Position numbers and translations under genes: made by a program
NCBI RefSeq assembly: GCF_051859125.1
Contig: NZ_JBHYGG010000090.1
Span: 10,129-74,128, forward strand
Direction: 5' to 3'
DNA from: Gemmata sp051859125
GTDB taxonomy: Bacteria; Planctomycetota; Planctomycetia; Gemmatales; Gemmataceae
Length of the DNA: 64,000 nucleotides
In this document: in pieces, positions 7,590 to 16,952 of the stretch
How positions within the stretch are numbered: the first letter of the stretch is position 1
Layout of the letters: every line of letters begins with the position of its first letter
Notes under the pieces: model-generated
Told to the model about the DNA's origin: nothing
Database searches by the model: none
Seen by the model: the letters and a program-made list of their open reading frames with translations, nothing else

Positions 7590-9971
7590 ATGCGATTCCT
7601 CGCGCTCCTGCTCCTCGCCCCGCTCGCGCCGCACGCCGCCGCGGCCGAGCCGGTCGACTACCGCAGGGACATCAAGCCGCTGCTGCAGGAGCGGTGCTAC
7701 GCCTGCCACGGGTCGCTCGCGCAGAAGGGGAAGCTCCGCGTCGATAGCGGCGCGAACATGCTCAAGGCCGGGGCGGTCGTGCCCGGCAAGCCGGCCGAGA
7801 GCGAACTCGTCAAGCGCATCACCGCAGCGGACGACGAGACGCGGATGCCGCCCGAGGGCCACCCGCTCAAGCCCGAGCAGGTCGCCAAGCTGACAGCGTG
7901 GGTCGAGCAGGGCGCGAAGGTGCCGGCCGACGACGCGCAGGAACCGGACCCCCGCGACCACTGGGCGTTCCGCCCGCCCGTGCGGCCGCCGGTGCCGAAG
8001 GGGGGCGCGAACCCGATCGATGCGTTCGTCGCCGCGGAGTGGGCGAAGCGCGGGCTCGAACCCGTGAAGCCGGCCGACAGGCGCGTGCTGCTCCGCCGCG
8101 TCCACATCGACCTGACCGGCCTGCCGCCGACGCCCGCACAGGCCGAGGCGTTCCTGAAGGACACGTCGCCGGACGCCTACGAGAAGGTGGTCGATCGGCT
8201 CCTCGCGAGCCCGCAGTACGGCGAGCGCTGGGGCCGGCACTTCCTCGACGTCTGGCGGTACTCCGACTGGTGGGGCCTCGGGGCCGAACTCCGCAACAGC
8301 CAGAAGCACATCTGGCACTGGCGCGACTGGGTCGTCGAGAGCTTCAACGCCGACCTCGGGTACGACGAGATGGTCCGCCAGATGCTCGCGGCCGACGAGT
8401 TGTACCCGACCGACCCACAGAAGCTCCGCGCGACCGGCTACCTCGCCCGGCCGTACTTCCTGTTCAACCGTACGACGTGGCTCGACGAGGTAGTCGAGCA
8501 CACGGGCAAGGGGTTCCTCGGCCTCACGTTCAACTGCGCGAAGTGCCACGACCACAAGTACGACCCGTTCAAGCAGAGCGAGTACTACAACTTCCGCGCC
8601 GTGTTCGAGCCGTACCAACTGCGGACCGACCTCGTGCCCGGCGAGCCGGATGCGGCGAAGAACGGCGTCCCGCGGGCGTTCGACTGCAACCTCGACGCGA
8701 AGACGCCGTTCCACGTCCGCGGTGACGAGCGGAACCCGGACCCGACCCGCACCGTGGTCCCCGGCGTGCCGCAGTTCCTCAACCCCACCGGGTTCAAGAT
8801 CACCGCGGTGAAGTTGCCGCCCGAGGCGTTCCAGCCGCTGCGCCGCGCGGAGATCGCCGAGACTCTCCGCAAGCCCGCGGGTGCGAAGCTCGCTGCTGCG
8901 AACGACCGGCTCGCGAGGGCCGAGGCGGTCGTGAGCGATCGCGCCGCGTTTCTGGCGTGGGCGGCGCTCCCGGCGCGCGCCGCGGCGAGCGCCGCGGACA
9001 AGGAACTGGCGGCGCTGGCGGCCGCGATCAGCGACCCGTCGAAGGCCGGGCCGCCGCTCGGGTCGGTGAAGTCGGCCGAGTCGAACGTCGAGCCGGCCGC
9101 GTCGAAGGCCCGGCCGTTCCCGGACACGAGCACCGGCCGCCGCACGGCGCTCGCGCGGTGGCTCACCGACCGCCAGAACCCGCTCGTCGCGCGAGTGGCC
9201 GTGAACCACCTCTGGTTGCGGCACTTCGGCACGCCGCTCGTCGCCAACGTGTTCGAGTTCGGCCGCAAGGGCACGCCGCCGACGCACCCCGAACTGCTCG
9301 ACTGGCTCGCGGTCGAACTGATGGAGAACGCGTGGAGCTTCAAGCACCTCCACAAGCTCATGGTCACGAGCGCCGCCTACCGCCTGTCGTCATCGAGTGC
9401 CGGCGCCGGGGCGAGCGCGAAGGCGGACGGCGAGAACCGCGCGCTCTGGCGCATGAACCCGATCCGCATGGAGGCGCAGGTGGTCCGCGACAGCCTGCTG
9501 CACCTGACCGGCGACCTCGACCCCGCCCGCGGCGGCCCGCCGGTGCCGATGGCCGCGCAGGACGCGAGCAAGCGCCGCTCGATGTACTTCTTCCACTCGC
9601 ACAACGAGCACAACAAGCTGCTCGACGTGTTCGACAACGCGAACGTGCTCGACTGCTACCGCCGCACCGAGAGCATCGTCCCGCAGCAGGCGCTGGCGCT
9701 CTCGAACAGCCGGCTCGCGATGGCCGCGGCCGCGAAGCTCAACGACCAGCTCCACGCGCGCCTCGGCACCGCCGGCGACGCGACGTTCGTGGCGGCCGCG
9801 TTCGAGGCGGTCCTGGGCTCGTCGCCCACCAGGGACGAACTCGCGACGTGCCTTGACGCGCTGGCGGAACTGCGTGCGGCGCTGAAGGACGCCAAGGACG
9901 CACCGAAGCGCGCCCGGTTGCAGGTGGTCCAGGCGCTCATCAACCACAACGACTTCGTGACGGTGCGGTGA
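7590..9971 (+). CDS. Planctomycete cytochrome C-type DUF1549/DUF1553 protein
   Basis: A 793-residue exported protein with an N-terminal signal peptide (FLALLLLAPLAPHAAAAEP). The PSCyt1-type domain has one haem-binding motif, CYACHG, near residue 38, and the usual later Met in MPPEGHPLKPEQ. DUF1549 follows (DAFVAAEWAKRGL, LRRVHIDLTGLPPTPAQ, SPQYGERWGRHFLDVWRYSD) with a second motif CAKCHDHKYDPF. DUF1553 completes it (RTALARWLTDRQNPLVARV, VNHLWLRHFGTPLV, SFKHLHKLMVTSAAYRLS, IVPQQALALSNS). Its length suits this architecture. It is expected in the periplasmic space, where a haem-dependent redox role is assumed but not proven. It pairs functionally with the DUF1501 protein two genes upstream. Confidence 0.9.
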   Translation: MRFLALLLLAPLAPHAAAAEPVDYRRDIKPLLQERCYACHGSLAQKGKLRVDSGANMLKAGAVVPGKPAESELVKRITAADDETRMPPEGHPLKPEQVAKLTAWVEQGAKVPADDAQEPDPRDHWAFRPPVRPPVPKGGANPIDAFVAAEWAKRGLEPVKPADRRVLLRRVHIDLTGLPPTPAQAEAFLKDTSPDAYEKVVDRLLASPQYGERWGRHFLDVWRYSDWWGLGAELRNSQKHIWHWRDWVVESFNADLGYDEMVRQMLAADELYPTDPQKLRATGYLARPYFLFNRTTWLDEVVEHTGKGFLGLTFNCAKCHDHKYDPFKQSEYYNFRAVFEPYQLRTDLVPGEPDAAKNGVPRAFDCNLDAKTPFHVRGDERNPDPTRTVVPGVPQFLNPTGFKITAVKLPPEAFQPLRRAEIAETLRKPAGAKLAAANDRLARAEAVVSDRAAFLAWAALPARAAASAADKELAALAAAISDPSKAGPPLGSVKSAESNVEPAASKARPFPDTSTGRRTALARWLTDRQNPLVARVAVNHLWLRHFGTPLVANVFEFGRKGTPPTHPELLDWLAVELMENAWSFKHLHKLMVTSAAYRLSSSSAGAGASAKADGENRALWRMNPIRMEAQVVRDSLLHLTGDLDPARGGPPVPMAAQDASKRRSMYFFHSHNEHNKLLDVFDNANVLDCYRRTESIVPQQALALSNSRLAMAAAAKLNDQLHARLGTAGDATFVAAAFEAVLGSSPTRDELATCLDALAELRAALKDAKDAPKRARLQVVQALINHNDFVTVR

Positions 9972-10249
9972 AGCACCGTGGAAAGTCCGAGCGGCACAAC
10001 GAGACGGTCGCGCGGCAGGGGCCGTTGACCCCGGCTCGGCCGACGCGGAACCTCCGCACCGCGGTGGCCCGGTACGGGATCGGCACGGTTCGCGGCGGCG
10101 GGGGTGAAGACGCCGGCCGGGTAAGCGGGCAAAACCTTGCCGGTCGCGCCGCCGCCCGACCGCCCCTGACCGGCGAAGGGTGGGGGTTTTCCTGCACCGG
10201 GCCTCCGAGCGGGTTTACGATGGTCGTCAGACCCCGGAAGGAGGCGGAC
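9972..10249 (+). other. Intergenic, leader of lipoprotein gene
   Basis: No gene seen in this 278-base gap. The frame is open through part of it but lacks a start signal. AAGGAGG, five bases before the ATG at 10250, is the ribosome-binding site of the next gene. Confidence 0.4.
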
Positions 10250-11071
10250 ATGTTGGCGCGCCGCTGGGCTGTCCTCCTGCTCGCACTCCCCTCCGGCTGC
10301 ACCGCCGGGCCGGACCGGCCCGTGACCAGTGCCGCCCGGCCGGCACCGGCACCGGCACCGGGCCGAGCGGTGGCGGTGGTCTTCTGCGCCGACGGGGCCG
10401 GCGGCCTAGGGGAAACCACCGACACCCTCGCGCAGGTGGTCGCCGAGGAGCGGGCCCCGCTGCGGGTCGAACGGGTCGAGTGGTCACACGGGGAAGGTCG
10501 CTTCATGCTCGACCACCTCGACTCCCGCAACCTGCAACTCAAGGGGGAGGCCCTGGCCCGGGAGGCGCGGCAGTGGCAGGCGCGCTCCCCCGGGTGCCGC
10601 ATCTGCTTCGTCGGGCAGAGCGCCGGCTGCGCCGTGCTGCTGCTCGCCGCCGAGGCCATGCCCCCCGACAGCGTGGACCGGGTGGTGCTGCTGGCCCCCT
10701 CGGTGTCGTCCCGCTACGACCTGAGGCCGGCCCTCCGGGCCACCCGCGAGGGCATCGACGTGTTCTACAGCGAGCGCGACTGGTTCGTGCTGGGGCTGGG
10801 CATGGCCCTCTCGGGCACGACCGACCGGCGGCTCCCCCCGGTGGCGGGCCGCGTCGGCTTCCGCTACGTCGCTGCTGGCCCCGGCGACGAGGCCCTTTAC
10901 GCCCGGTTGCGGCAGCACCCCTGGGGCCCCGAGGTGGAGCAGACCGGGCGCACGGGGGGCCACTACGGGTCCCTCGAAGACGGGCACGTGCGGGCCCGCA
11001 TCCTGCCGATGCTCGCCCCCGACCGACGTGCCGCCCCTGGTCAATCGGGCGGCCCACTTCCCGCGCGGTGA
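10250..11071 (+). CDS. Lipoprotein with alpha/beta-hydrolase-like fold
   Basis: A 273-residue protein with a lipoprotein signal: a basic start, the hydrophobic stretch AVLLLALP, then the lipobox-like LPSGC with the modified Cys near residue 17. The mature part reads as an alpha/beta hydrolase: strand AVAVVFCADGAGG, the nucleophile elbow CFVGQSAGCAVLL (GxSxG, Ser is the likely nucleophile), strand DRVVLLAPSVSSRYD, and a late HYGSLEDG where the catalytic His is expected. The start at 10250 is chosen over a 94-codon upstream extension because of the perfect AAGGAGG and the signal peptide. The substrate is unknown; esterase or lipase activity is a guess from the fold. Confidence 0.75.
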   Translation: MLARRWAVLLLALPSGCTAGPDRPVTSAARPAPAPAPGRAVAVVFCADGAGGLGETTDTLAQVVAEERAPLRVERVEWSHGEGRFMLDHLDSRNLQLKGEALAREARQWQARSPGCRICFVGQSAGCAVLLLAAEAMPPDSVDRVVLLAPSVSSRYDLRPALRATREGIDVFYSERDWFVLGLGMALSGTTDRRLPPVAGRVGFRYVAAGPGDEALYARLRQHPWGPEVEQTGRTGGHYGSLEDGHVRARILPMLAPDRRAAPGQSGGPLPAR

Positions 11072-11167
11072 ACGCTCGGGCACCACCGTCCCGCCTCCCG
11101 AAAGTCTGCCCGGTGGAACGACGGGATGGGGTCAGGGAACTCGCCCGGCCCGCGCTCCGCCGGCGGG

Positions 11168-13594
11168 TCACTTCGATCGGAACGTCTCGCTCTGCACCAC
11201 GCCGTGAACGAGGGCGCGGAGGCCGTAGTCCTCCCCGGCGGCCCCCTTCACGATCGCCTCGATCGCGGGCTGGTCGAGCGGCGTCGCGGGCTGGCCGGTG
11301 GCGTAGGTGAGCAGGTGCCGCGTCACGCCGCGGGCGAGCTGGGCGGGCTCCCTGGCCAGCACCTCTCGCAACTGCTTCACCCCAGCGAACGCCCTGCCGT
11401 CCGGGGTCACGCCGGTGGCGTCCACGGGCAGCCCGTCCTTCCACTTCGCCTGGCCCTTGGCGGTCGGGGTCCCGGCGGTGCGGTAGGCCGTCCGGAAGTT
11501 GCCCATCACGTCGAAGCTCTCCAGCGCGAAGCCGTAGGGGTCGAACTTCGCGTGGCACGCCGCGCACGACCCCTTGCCGCTGTGGAGCGCGAGTTGCTCG
11601 CGCAGCGTCTTGGCCCCGCGGGTGTCGGGATCGACCGGGTCGATGTTCGCCGGCGGCGGCGGGATCGGCGTGCCGAGCAGCCGCTCCGCGACCCACACGC
11701 CGCGCTTCACCGGCGAGGTGAGCGTGCCGTTGGCCGTCACCTTCATCGTGGAAGCGTGGGTCCAAATGCCGCCGAACGGCGACTCGGCCGGCAGGCGCAC
11801 CTCGCGGACGGCGAAGCCCTCCACGCCGGGGATGCCGTAGTGCTTCGCCAGCCGCCCGTTGACCATCGCCCACTGCGGGGCCACGAAGTCGCGGACGCTC
11901 AGGTTCTTGTCGAGCATGTGGCGGAACGTGGCCTGCGTCTCCATCACGCTGGAGAACTTCAGCAGGTCGTCGTACTCGGGGTACAGGTCCCGGTCGGGCG
12001 TGGTGTTGTCGATGCCCCACAGGCCGAGCCACTGGTCGAGGAAGTCCTTCACGAACCGCTCGGCCCTCGGGTCCTTCAGCATCCGCTCGGTCTGCGCCCG
12101 CAGCGCCGCGGGGTCGGTCAGCGTGCCCTTGCGGGCCGCGTCGAGGAGGTCGTCGTCGGGGGCCGAGTTCCACAGGAAGTACGACAGCCGCGAGGCGAGG
12201 GCGAAGTCGGTCAGCTTGCCCGGCCGCTCGACGACGCAGAGGAAGTCGGGGGCGGTCATCATCGCGGTCACCTCGCTGACGAACGCGGCCCGCAACGGGC
12301 TCCCGGCGTCCACCGCCTTCAAGTAGCTCTTCACGCTGCCCGAGAGTTCGGCGTCGGTCAGGTCGCGGCGGAACAGCCGCGCGCCGATTCGCGCGAAGCT
12401 CTTCTCGGCGACGGCCTGGAGTTCGTCGCGGGGAACCATGGCGGTCTTCAGCGTCGCGTTCTTGGCGAAGGCCGTGCGGACGGCCGGGGTCATGTCCGCG
12501 GTGAACAGCCGCTGGCCCGGCAGCGTCTCGTCGAGTTCCTCGACGTCGACCCACTGGAGCGCCATGCCCGGCCCCTTGCCCAGCACCGACGCCTGGGTGT
12601 TCTTCGGCACCGGCACGCCGAGCCCGAGCGGGATGAGGCGGATGCCGTCGCCGCTGGGGCCGTCGCTGTCGCGGCCCGTGCGCAGGTAGACGTCCACCTC
12701 CACGACCGCGGGCTTGCCGGGCGGGATCTCGATGATCTTCACCAGGTCGAGGATCTGCGGGTACGCCCAGACGTGGCCGGCGTAGATCCCGACCGGCAGC
12801 GGCTTGTCGGTCTGGTACCCGTAGGCCGAGACCTGCAGGCGGTGCATCCCGGGCTTCTGCACGCCGGGGAACCCGTTCGCCTTCTTGCCGTCGGGGCCGT
12901 CGCCCCGCGCCAGCGGCCCCGACGTGGTGTCGGTGTTGAACGACACGTGCGACCCGTCCGGCAGCTCCAGCAGGTGGCCCTTGGACTGCTCGCTCGGCCG
13001 CGCCCACAGCCGGTAGCTCGCCCTCTTCTCGGGCAGCTCGAACATCCGCGCCACCATGTCGTCGGCGACCTTCAGGGACGCTTCCGTCGAGGCGGTCGAG
13101 AACGGCAGCGCGGCGGCGACCTTGTCGTAGCCGTCGACGCGGCCGTCGGACGGCATCAGCCGCACCACCGGCGGGCGGACGCCGAAGACGTCCTGCACGG
13201 TGTTCGCGTACTCGGTGCGGGACAGGCGGCGGAACTTGCTCCGGCCCTCCAGACGCTGCTGTTCGATCAGCAGGGTTGAGAACTCGCCGCGGACCCACGC
13301 AGCGAGGGCCTGCTTCTCGGCGGGCGTGAGCGGGTCCGAGCCCTTCGGCGGCATCGTGCCCGCCTCGACCCGTTCGAGCACGGAGAACCACTGGTGGCTC
13401 TGCGAGCGGAGTTGGTCGAGCGTTCGCGGCCCGGCGAGGTCGAGCTTGGCCTTCGGCTTGTCCCCGCCGTGGCAGTCCGTGCAGTGCGCTTGCAGCACCG
13501 GCACGACCCGCTTCTGGAACGCGGCGGCCGCGTCGTCGGCCCGCGCCGCCGCGTGAACCGCCAGCACCGTCATCAGGGCGAGAGCGTATCGCAT
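11168..13594 (-). CDS. DUF1592/DUF1588/DUF1585 cytochrome-type protein
   Basis: An 808-residue exported protein (signal YALALMTVLAVHAAARA). An N-terminal PSCyt-type haem motif CTDCHG is followed by TMPPKGSDPLTP. Then comes the multi-domain array typical of planctomycetes: a DUF1587-like part (RRLSRTEYANTVQDVFG), DUF1595/DUF1592 (ARIGARLFRRDLTDAEL, RLSYFLWNSAPDDDLL, FVKDFLDQWLGL), DUF1588 (GGIWTHASTMKVTANGT, SPVKRGVWV) and DUF1585, with a second haem motif CAACHAKFDPYGFALE. It is the downstream gene of an operon with the DUF1552 gene, its usual partner, separated by a hairpin repeat. The role is unknown; haem-based periplasmic redox chemistry is inferred from the motifs. Confidence 0.9.
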   Translation of the reverse strand: MRYALALMTVLAVHAAARADDAAAAFQKRVVPVLQAHCTDCHGGDKPKAKLDLAGPRTLDQLRSQSHQWFSVLERVEAGTMPPKGSDPLTPAEKQALAAWVRGEFSTLLIEQQRLEGRSKFRRLSRTEYANTVQDVFGVRPPVVRLMPSDGRVDGYDKVAAALPFSTASTEASLKVADDMVARMFELPEKRASYRLWARPSEQSKGHLLELPDGSHVSFNTDTTSGPLARGDGPDGKKANGFPGVQKPGMHRLQVSAYGYQTDKPLPVGIYAGHVWAYPQILDLVKIIEIPPGKPAVVEVDVYLRTGRDSDGPSGDGIRLIPLGLGVPVPKNTQASVLGKGPGMALQWVDVEELDETLPGQRLFTADMTPAVRTAFAKNATLKTAMVPRDELQAVAEKSFARIGARLFRRDLTDAELSGSVKSYLKAVDAGSPLRAAFVSEVTAMMTAPDFLCVVERPGKLTDFALASRLSYFLWNSAPDDDLLDAARKGTLTDPAALRAQTERMLKDPRAERFVKDFLDQWLGLWGIDNTTPDRDLYPEYDDLLKFSSVMETQATFRHMLDKNLSVRDFVAPQWAMVNGRLAKHYGIPGVEGFAVREVRLPAESPFGGIWTHASTMKVTANGTLTSPVKRGVWVAERLLGTPIPPPPANIDPVDPDTRGAKTLREQLALHSGKGSCAACHAKFDPYGFALESFDVMGNFRTAYRTAGTPTAKGQAKWKDGLPVDATGVTPDGRAFAGVKQLREVLAREPAQLARGVTRHLLTYATGQPATPLDQPAIEAIVKGAAGEDYGLRALVHGVVQSETFRSK

Positions 13595-13669
13595 GTCCGG
13601 CTCGTTGGATGGAAGGAACTCGTAACCTGGCGAGCCGGCAGCGTACGCGACCGGAGTTCAACGAGAAGC

Positions 13670-13805
13670 GAAGCGATGGCACGCGGACGACGCGGATGAA
13701 AGGCAGGATCGAAAACCGATCAGACGAAATTCGTTCTTTGAAATCGGCCTTGCCTGATCCTCTTCATCCCGTCTTCGATCCGCGTCGTCCGCGTGCCGTC
13801 GCTTC
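13670..13805 (+). repeat. Long hairpin repeat, copy 1
   Basis: An imperfect inverted repeat with a left arm from 13670 (GAAGCGATGGCACGCGGACG) and a right arm ending at 13805, enclosing an asymmetric core that contains TGATCCTCTTCATCC. It belongs to the same family as the copies at 58164-58300 and 60082-60217. It sits between DUF1552 and DUF1592 genes of one operon, so it would be transcribed and could fold as RNA. Confidence 0.85.
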
Positions 13806-13824
13806 GTCTTCATGAGCCGGGCGC

Positions 13825-15090
13825 TCAGCCCAGGTCCGCGATGGTCCCGGTGCCGGAGCCGAACTTGTCGGTCGCCACCCCGAACTTCTGGAGCATGCTG
13901 ACGTACAGCTTCGCCAGCGGCGTGTTGTTCTTCACGTCGCCGGCGATGTGGCGGCCGTGCTTGTACCCGCCGCCGGCGAGGAGGATCGGCAGGTTCGTGG
14001 TGCCGTGGCCGCTCGCGTCGCCGAGGTTGCTGCCGATGAGCACCTGCGTCGAGTCGAGCAGGCTGCCGCCGCCCTCCTTGGCGTCCCGCAGCGACACGAG
14101 CAGGTCGCGGAACGCCGCCACCTTCGCCTTCTCGATGACCTTCAGTTGCTCGATCTTGGCGGGGTTGCGGCCGTGGTGCGAGAGGCCGTGGTGCCCCTCG
14201 CTGATGCCGGGGATCGGCGGCTTGTCGTCCGAGCCCCGGATGAAGATGGTCACGACGCGGGTCGAGTCGGTCTGCACCGCGAGCCTGGCGAGCTGGAACA
14301 GCACCTTCGCCCGGCCGATGCTGTCGCTGCGGTCCGAGAACGGGCTCGGGAAGCCCTCGGTCGGGGCCGGCTCGCTCACCTTGGGCTTGGGCCGGTTGAC
14401 CCACGCCTCCTCGGCGACGAGTTGCTTCTCCAGGTCGCGCACCGCCTCGGTGTAGTCGGCGATCTGCTGGCGGTCGATCTGGCTCACCGACTTGTTCAAC
14501 TCGCCGAGCCGCCCCTTCATGCGGTCGAGCACGCTCTGGCCGCGCCGCAGCCGGGCGAGTTCCTGCTCCACGTCGCCCTTGTTCCCGGCCAGGAACATGC
14601 GGGCGTAGATCTGCGACGGCAGCGTGAGGGCGGGGACGCCCGCCCCGGTCGGCGTGTACGACAGCGGGCTGCCGTCCAGGGTGCCGAGGGTCATGAGCGG
14701 GAACCGCGTCGCGCCGGCGACGTGCTGGGCCGCGACCACGTCGAGCGACACGGTGTTGCGGAACCCCGGCCGCGTCGGGTGCTTGGCGCTCGTGAGGAAG
14801 CACGCCTCCGAGGCGTGGTCGCCGCCGATGTCGGGGTGCGAGATGCCCGAGAAGACGGTGAACTGCTCGCGGAGGTCGCCGAGCACCTTGAGGTACTCGC
14901 TGGCCTCGTAGTCCTTGCCGGCCGCGGCGGGGAAGAACGCCGGCCCGTACAGGCCGAAGCTGGTGCAGACGGTGATGATCCGCTTCGGAGCCGCCTTGTC
15001 CTGCCCACGTGCCAGCGATTCGAGCCACGGCAGCGCCAGTACCGCCGAGCCGGCTCGAAGAACTTGCCGTCGCGACACGATCGGATTCAC
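13825..15090 (-). CDS. DUF1552 family protein with Tat signal
   Basis: A 421-residue member of DUF1552. The N-terminus has a twin-arginine signal (SRRQVLRAGSAVLALPWLE). Family features follow: KRIITVCTSFGLYGPAFFP, FTVFSGISHPDIGGDHASEA, SLDVVAAQHVAG, LDRMKGRLGELNKSVSQIDR, RVVTIFIRGSDD, GHHGLSHHGRNPAKI, and near the end TQVLIGSNLGDASGHGTTNLP. It is fold-related to DUF1501 proteins and is usually encoded next to a DUF1592-type cytochrome, as here. The pair is probably exported separately and acts together outside the cytoplasm, but no biochemical role is established. The frame could extend upstream; the Tat signal fixes the start at 15090. Confidence 0.88.
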   Translation of the reverse strand: MNPIVSRRQVLRAGSAVLALPWLESLARGQDKAAPKRIITVCTSFGLYGPAFFPAAAGKDYEASEYLKVLGDLREQFTVFSGISHPDIGGDHASEACFLTSAKHPTRPGFRNTVSLDVVAAQHVAGATRFPLMTLGTLDGSPLSYTPTGAGVPALTLPSQIYARMFLAGNKGDVEQELARLRRGQSVLDRMKGRLGELNKSVSQIDRQQIADYTEAVRDLEKQLVAEEAWVNRPKPKVSEPAPTEGFPSPFSDRSDSIGRAKVLFQLARLAVQTDSTRVVTIFIRGSDDKPPIPGISEGHHGLSHHGRNPAKIEQLKVIEKAKVAAFRDLLVSLRDAKEGGGSLLDSTQVLIGSNLGDASGHGTTNLPILLAGGGYKHGRHIAGDVKNNTPLAKLYVSMLQKFGVATDKFGSGTGTIADLG

Positions 15091-15453
15091 GGGAACTCCA
15101 CGTTCGGAATGGGGAGATATCAGGGGATTGCCCGCGAGTCGCGAAATTGGACACTCGACTCATCTTAGCGAGCGGCGAGGCGTAGGCCCGCCGGTGAAAC
15201 ACCCCGGGATGAGAAGCCACTTGACCTCGACAACACCGAAGACGCCCAGCCGCACAGGAAGCGACCGCCCCCGCGGGATGGCGGCGACGAGGAAGCAGCA
15301 CGACCGAGGAGGCGACGAGATGAAGAGACCCGAACTGCTCCCGCAACAACTGACCTTCCGGCCCCGCCGCGGTGGTCGGTACCCTCTCCCCGCCACCCAC
15401 CGCCCCGGCGCCGCTTTCGGGCCGCGGGGCACTTGTACCGAGGCGACCCGGCC
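15091..15453. promoter_or_regulatory. Divergent intergenic region
   Basis: About 360 bases between the DUF1552 operon (minus strand) and the ECF42 sigma gene (plus strand). It should contain both promoters. I see no repeat or clear box, only an AT-richer patch near 15135-15170 suited to the leftward promoter. Confidence 0.35.
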
Positions 15454-16695
15454 GTGACGGACCCGACCGACGTGCCCGCACTGATCGACGCCACCTACCG
15501 GGCCGAGTACCGCCGGGTGTTCGCCACCCTCGTCCGGTTGCTCCGGGACTTCGACCTCGCCGAGGAGGCCGCCCACGACGCGTTCGCCGCCGCGGTCGAG
15601 CGGTGGCCCGCCGACGGGGTCCCCGACAACCCCCGCGCGTGGCTCGTGTCGACCGGGCGGTTCAAGGCGATCGACGCGATCCGCCGCCGCGCCCACCTCG
15701 CGGCGGTCCGGCCGGAGGTGGCCGACCGCATCGCCGCCGTCGCCGGGGCCAACGCGACGCGGGACGCCCGCCCCGTCGAGGACGACCGGCTCGCCCTCGT
15801 GTTCGCGTGCTGCCACCCGGCCCTGGACCGCGCCGTGCAGGTACCGCTCACGCTGCGCGAGGTGTGCGGGCTCACCACCGACGAGATCGCCGCCGCGTTT
15901 CTCGTCGCGCCCGCGGCGATGGCCCAGCGGATCGTGCGGGGCAAGGCCAAGGTCCGCGACGCCGGCATCCCGGTCGCCGTCCCGGACGGGGACGACCTGC
16001 CGGAGCGACTCGGGTCGGTCCTCGCCGTCGTGTACCTGGTGTTCAACGAGGGGTACTCGGCCACCGCCGGTCCCGCCCTGACCCGGGCCGACCTGTCGGC
16101 CGAGGCCATCCGGCTGGGCCGGCTCGTGGCGGACCTCCTGCCCGACCCGGAGGCGGTCGGCCTGCTCGCCCTGATGCTCCTCCACGAGTCCCGCCGCCGC
16201 ACCCGCGCGACCCCGGGCGGCGACATCGTCCTGCTCGAGGACCAGGACCGGGGGGCGTGGGACCGCGGCCTGATCGCCGAGGGCCAGGCGCTGGCGGAGC
16301 GGGCGCTGACCGGGGGCCGGGCCGGATTCTACGCGCTCCAGGCCGCGATCGCCGCGGTCCACGCCGGGGCGGCGACCCCCGCGGCGACCGACTGGGTGCG
16401 GATCGCCGCCCTCTACGACGCCCTCCTCGCGGCGAACCCGACCCCGGTGGTCGAGCTGAACCGGGCGGTCGCGGTGGCGATGCGCGACGGCCCCGCGGCC
16501 GGGCTCGCCCTGGTCGACCAGATCCTCGGCCGCGGCGACCTCGCCGGGTACCACCTGGCCCACGCCGCCCGCGCCGACCTGCTCCGCCGCCTGGGGCGGA
16601 CCGGCGACGCACGGGCCGCGTACACGCGCGCCCTGGAGCTGGCCCGCCAGGAGCCGGAGCGCCGGTTCCTGCGGAAGCGCCTGGAACAGTTGTGA
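15454..16695 (+). CDS. ECF42-type RNA polymerase sigma factor
   Basis: A 413-residue sigma factor much longer than ordinary ECF proteins. The N-terminal 180 residues hold sigma region 2 (RRVFATLVRLLRDFDLAEEA, DAFAAAVERWP, NPRAWLVSTGRFKAIDAIR) and region 4 (PLTLREVCGLTTDEIAAAFL, AQRIVRGKAKVRDAG). The rest is the ECF42 C-terminal extension (AVVYLVFNEGYSATAG, EAIRLGRLVADLLPDPE, LMLLHESRRRTR, ALYDALLAANPTPVVELNRA), which has TPR-like helices. ECF42 factors are typically encoded next to DGPF/YCII proteins, and two fused YCII domains follow here. The GTG at 15454 is preferred because GAGG lies about ten bases before it and the upstream codons use TTG. Confidence 0.9.
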   Translation: MTDPTDVPALIDATYRAEYRRVFATLVRLLRDFDLAEEAAHDAFAAAVERWPADGVPDNPRAWLVSTGRFKAIDAIRRRAHLAAVRPEVADRIAAVAGANATRDARPVEDDRLALVFACCHPALDRAVQVPLTLREVCGLTTDEIAAAFLVAPAAMAQRIVRGKAKVRDAGIPVAVPDGDDLPERLGSVLAVVYLVFNEGYSATAGPALTRADLSAEAIRLGRLVADLLPDPEAVGLLALMLLHESRRRTRATPGGDIVLLEDQDRGAWDRGLIAEGQALAERALTGGRAGFYALQAAIAAVHAGAATPAATDWVRIAALYDALLAANPTPVVELNRAVAVAMRDGPAAGLALVDQILGRGDLAGYHLAHAARADLLRRLGRTGDARAAYTRALELARQEPERRFLRKRLEQL

Positions 16696-16743
16696 CGGCC
16701 GCGGCCGCTCTTGAAATTCTTGGGACACGCAGGAAGTGGCCGG

Positions 16744-16817
16744 CGGGCCGCCACGGAGGGCGGCCCCTACCAGAGATTTGCCTTTGGTTTGTAGGGGCCG
16801 CCCTCCGTGGCGGCCCG
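16744..16817 (+). repeat. 27-bp perfect inverted repeat
   Basis: Arms at 16744-16770 and 16791-16817 are perfect reverse complements around a 20-base AT-richer loop. The left arm begins CGGGCCGCCACGGAGGGCGG. It lies between the ECF42 and YCII genes, so a transcript covering both would carry this strong stem. It could act as a terminator or attenuator, or be a dispersed palindromic repeat. Confidence 0.85.
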
Positions 16818-16952
16818 CGCGGGGCGAACCATGTCCACACAGTGACGGGCGCGCCGCGGTGCGCAGAAAAATAAGCGGGCGGCGTGTCGATCCGCGGCCG
16901 CACCGTTCGACCACTGGGTGAATCACGGGCCGGACGAACACGGGAGGGGACG

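Noticed and set aside
10539..13682. A 1,047-codon minus-strand open frame overlapping the DUF1592 gene
   Set aside because: It lies on the same strand but in a different frame from the DUF1592 gene, is Arg/Pro/Gly-rich and has no motifs. High GC leaves such frames free of stops.
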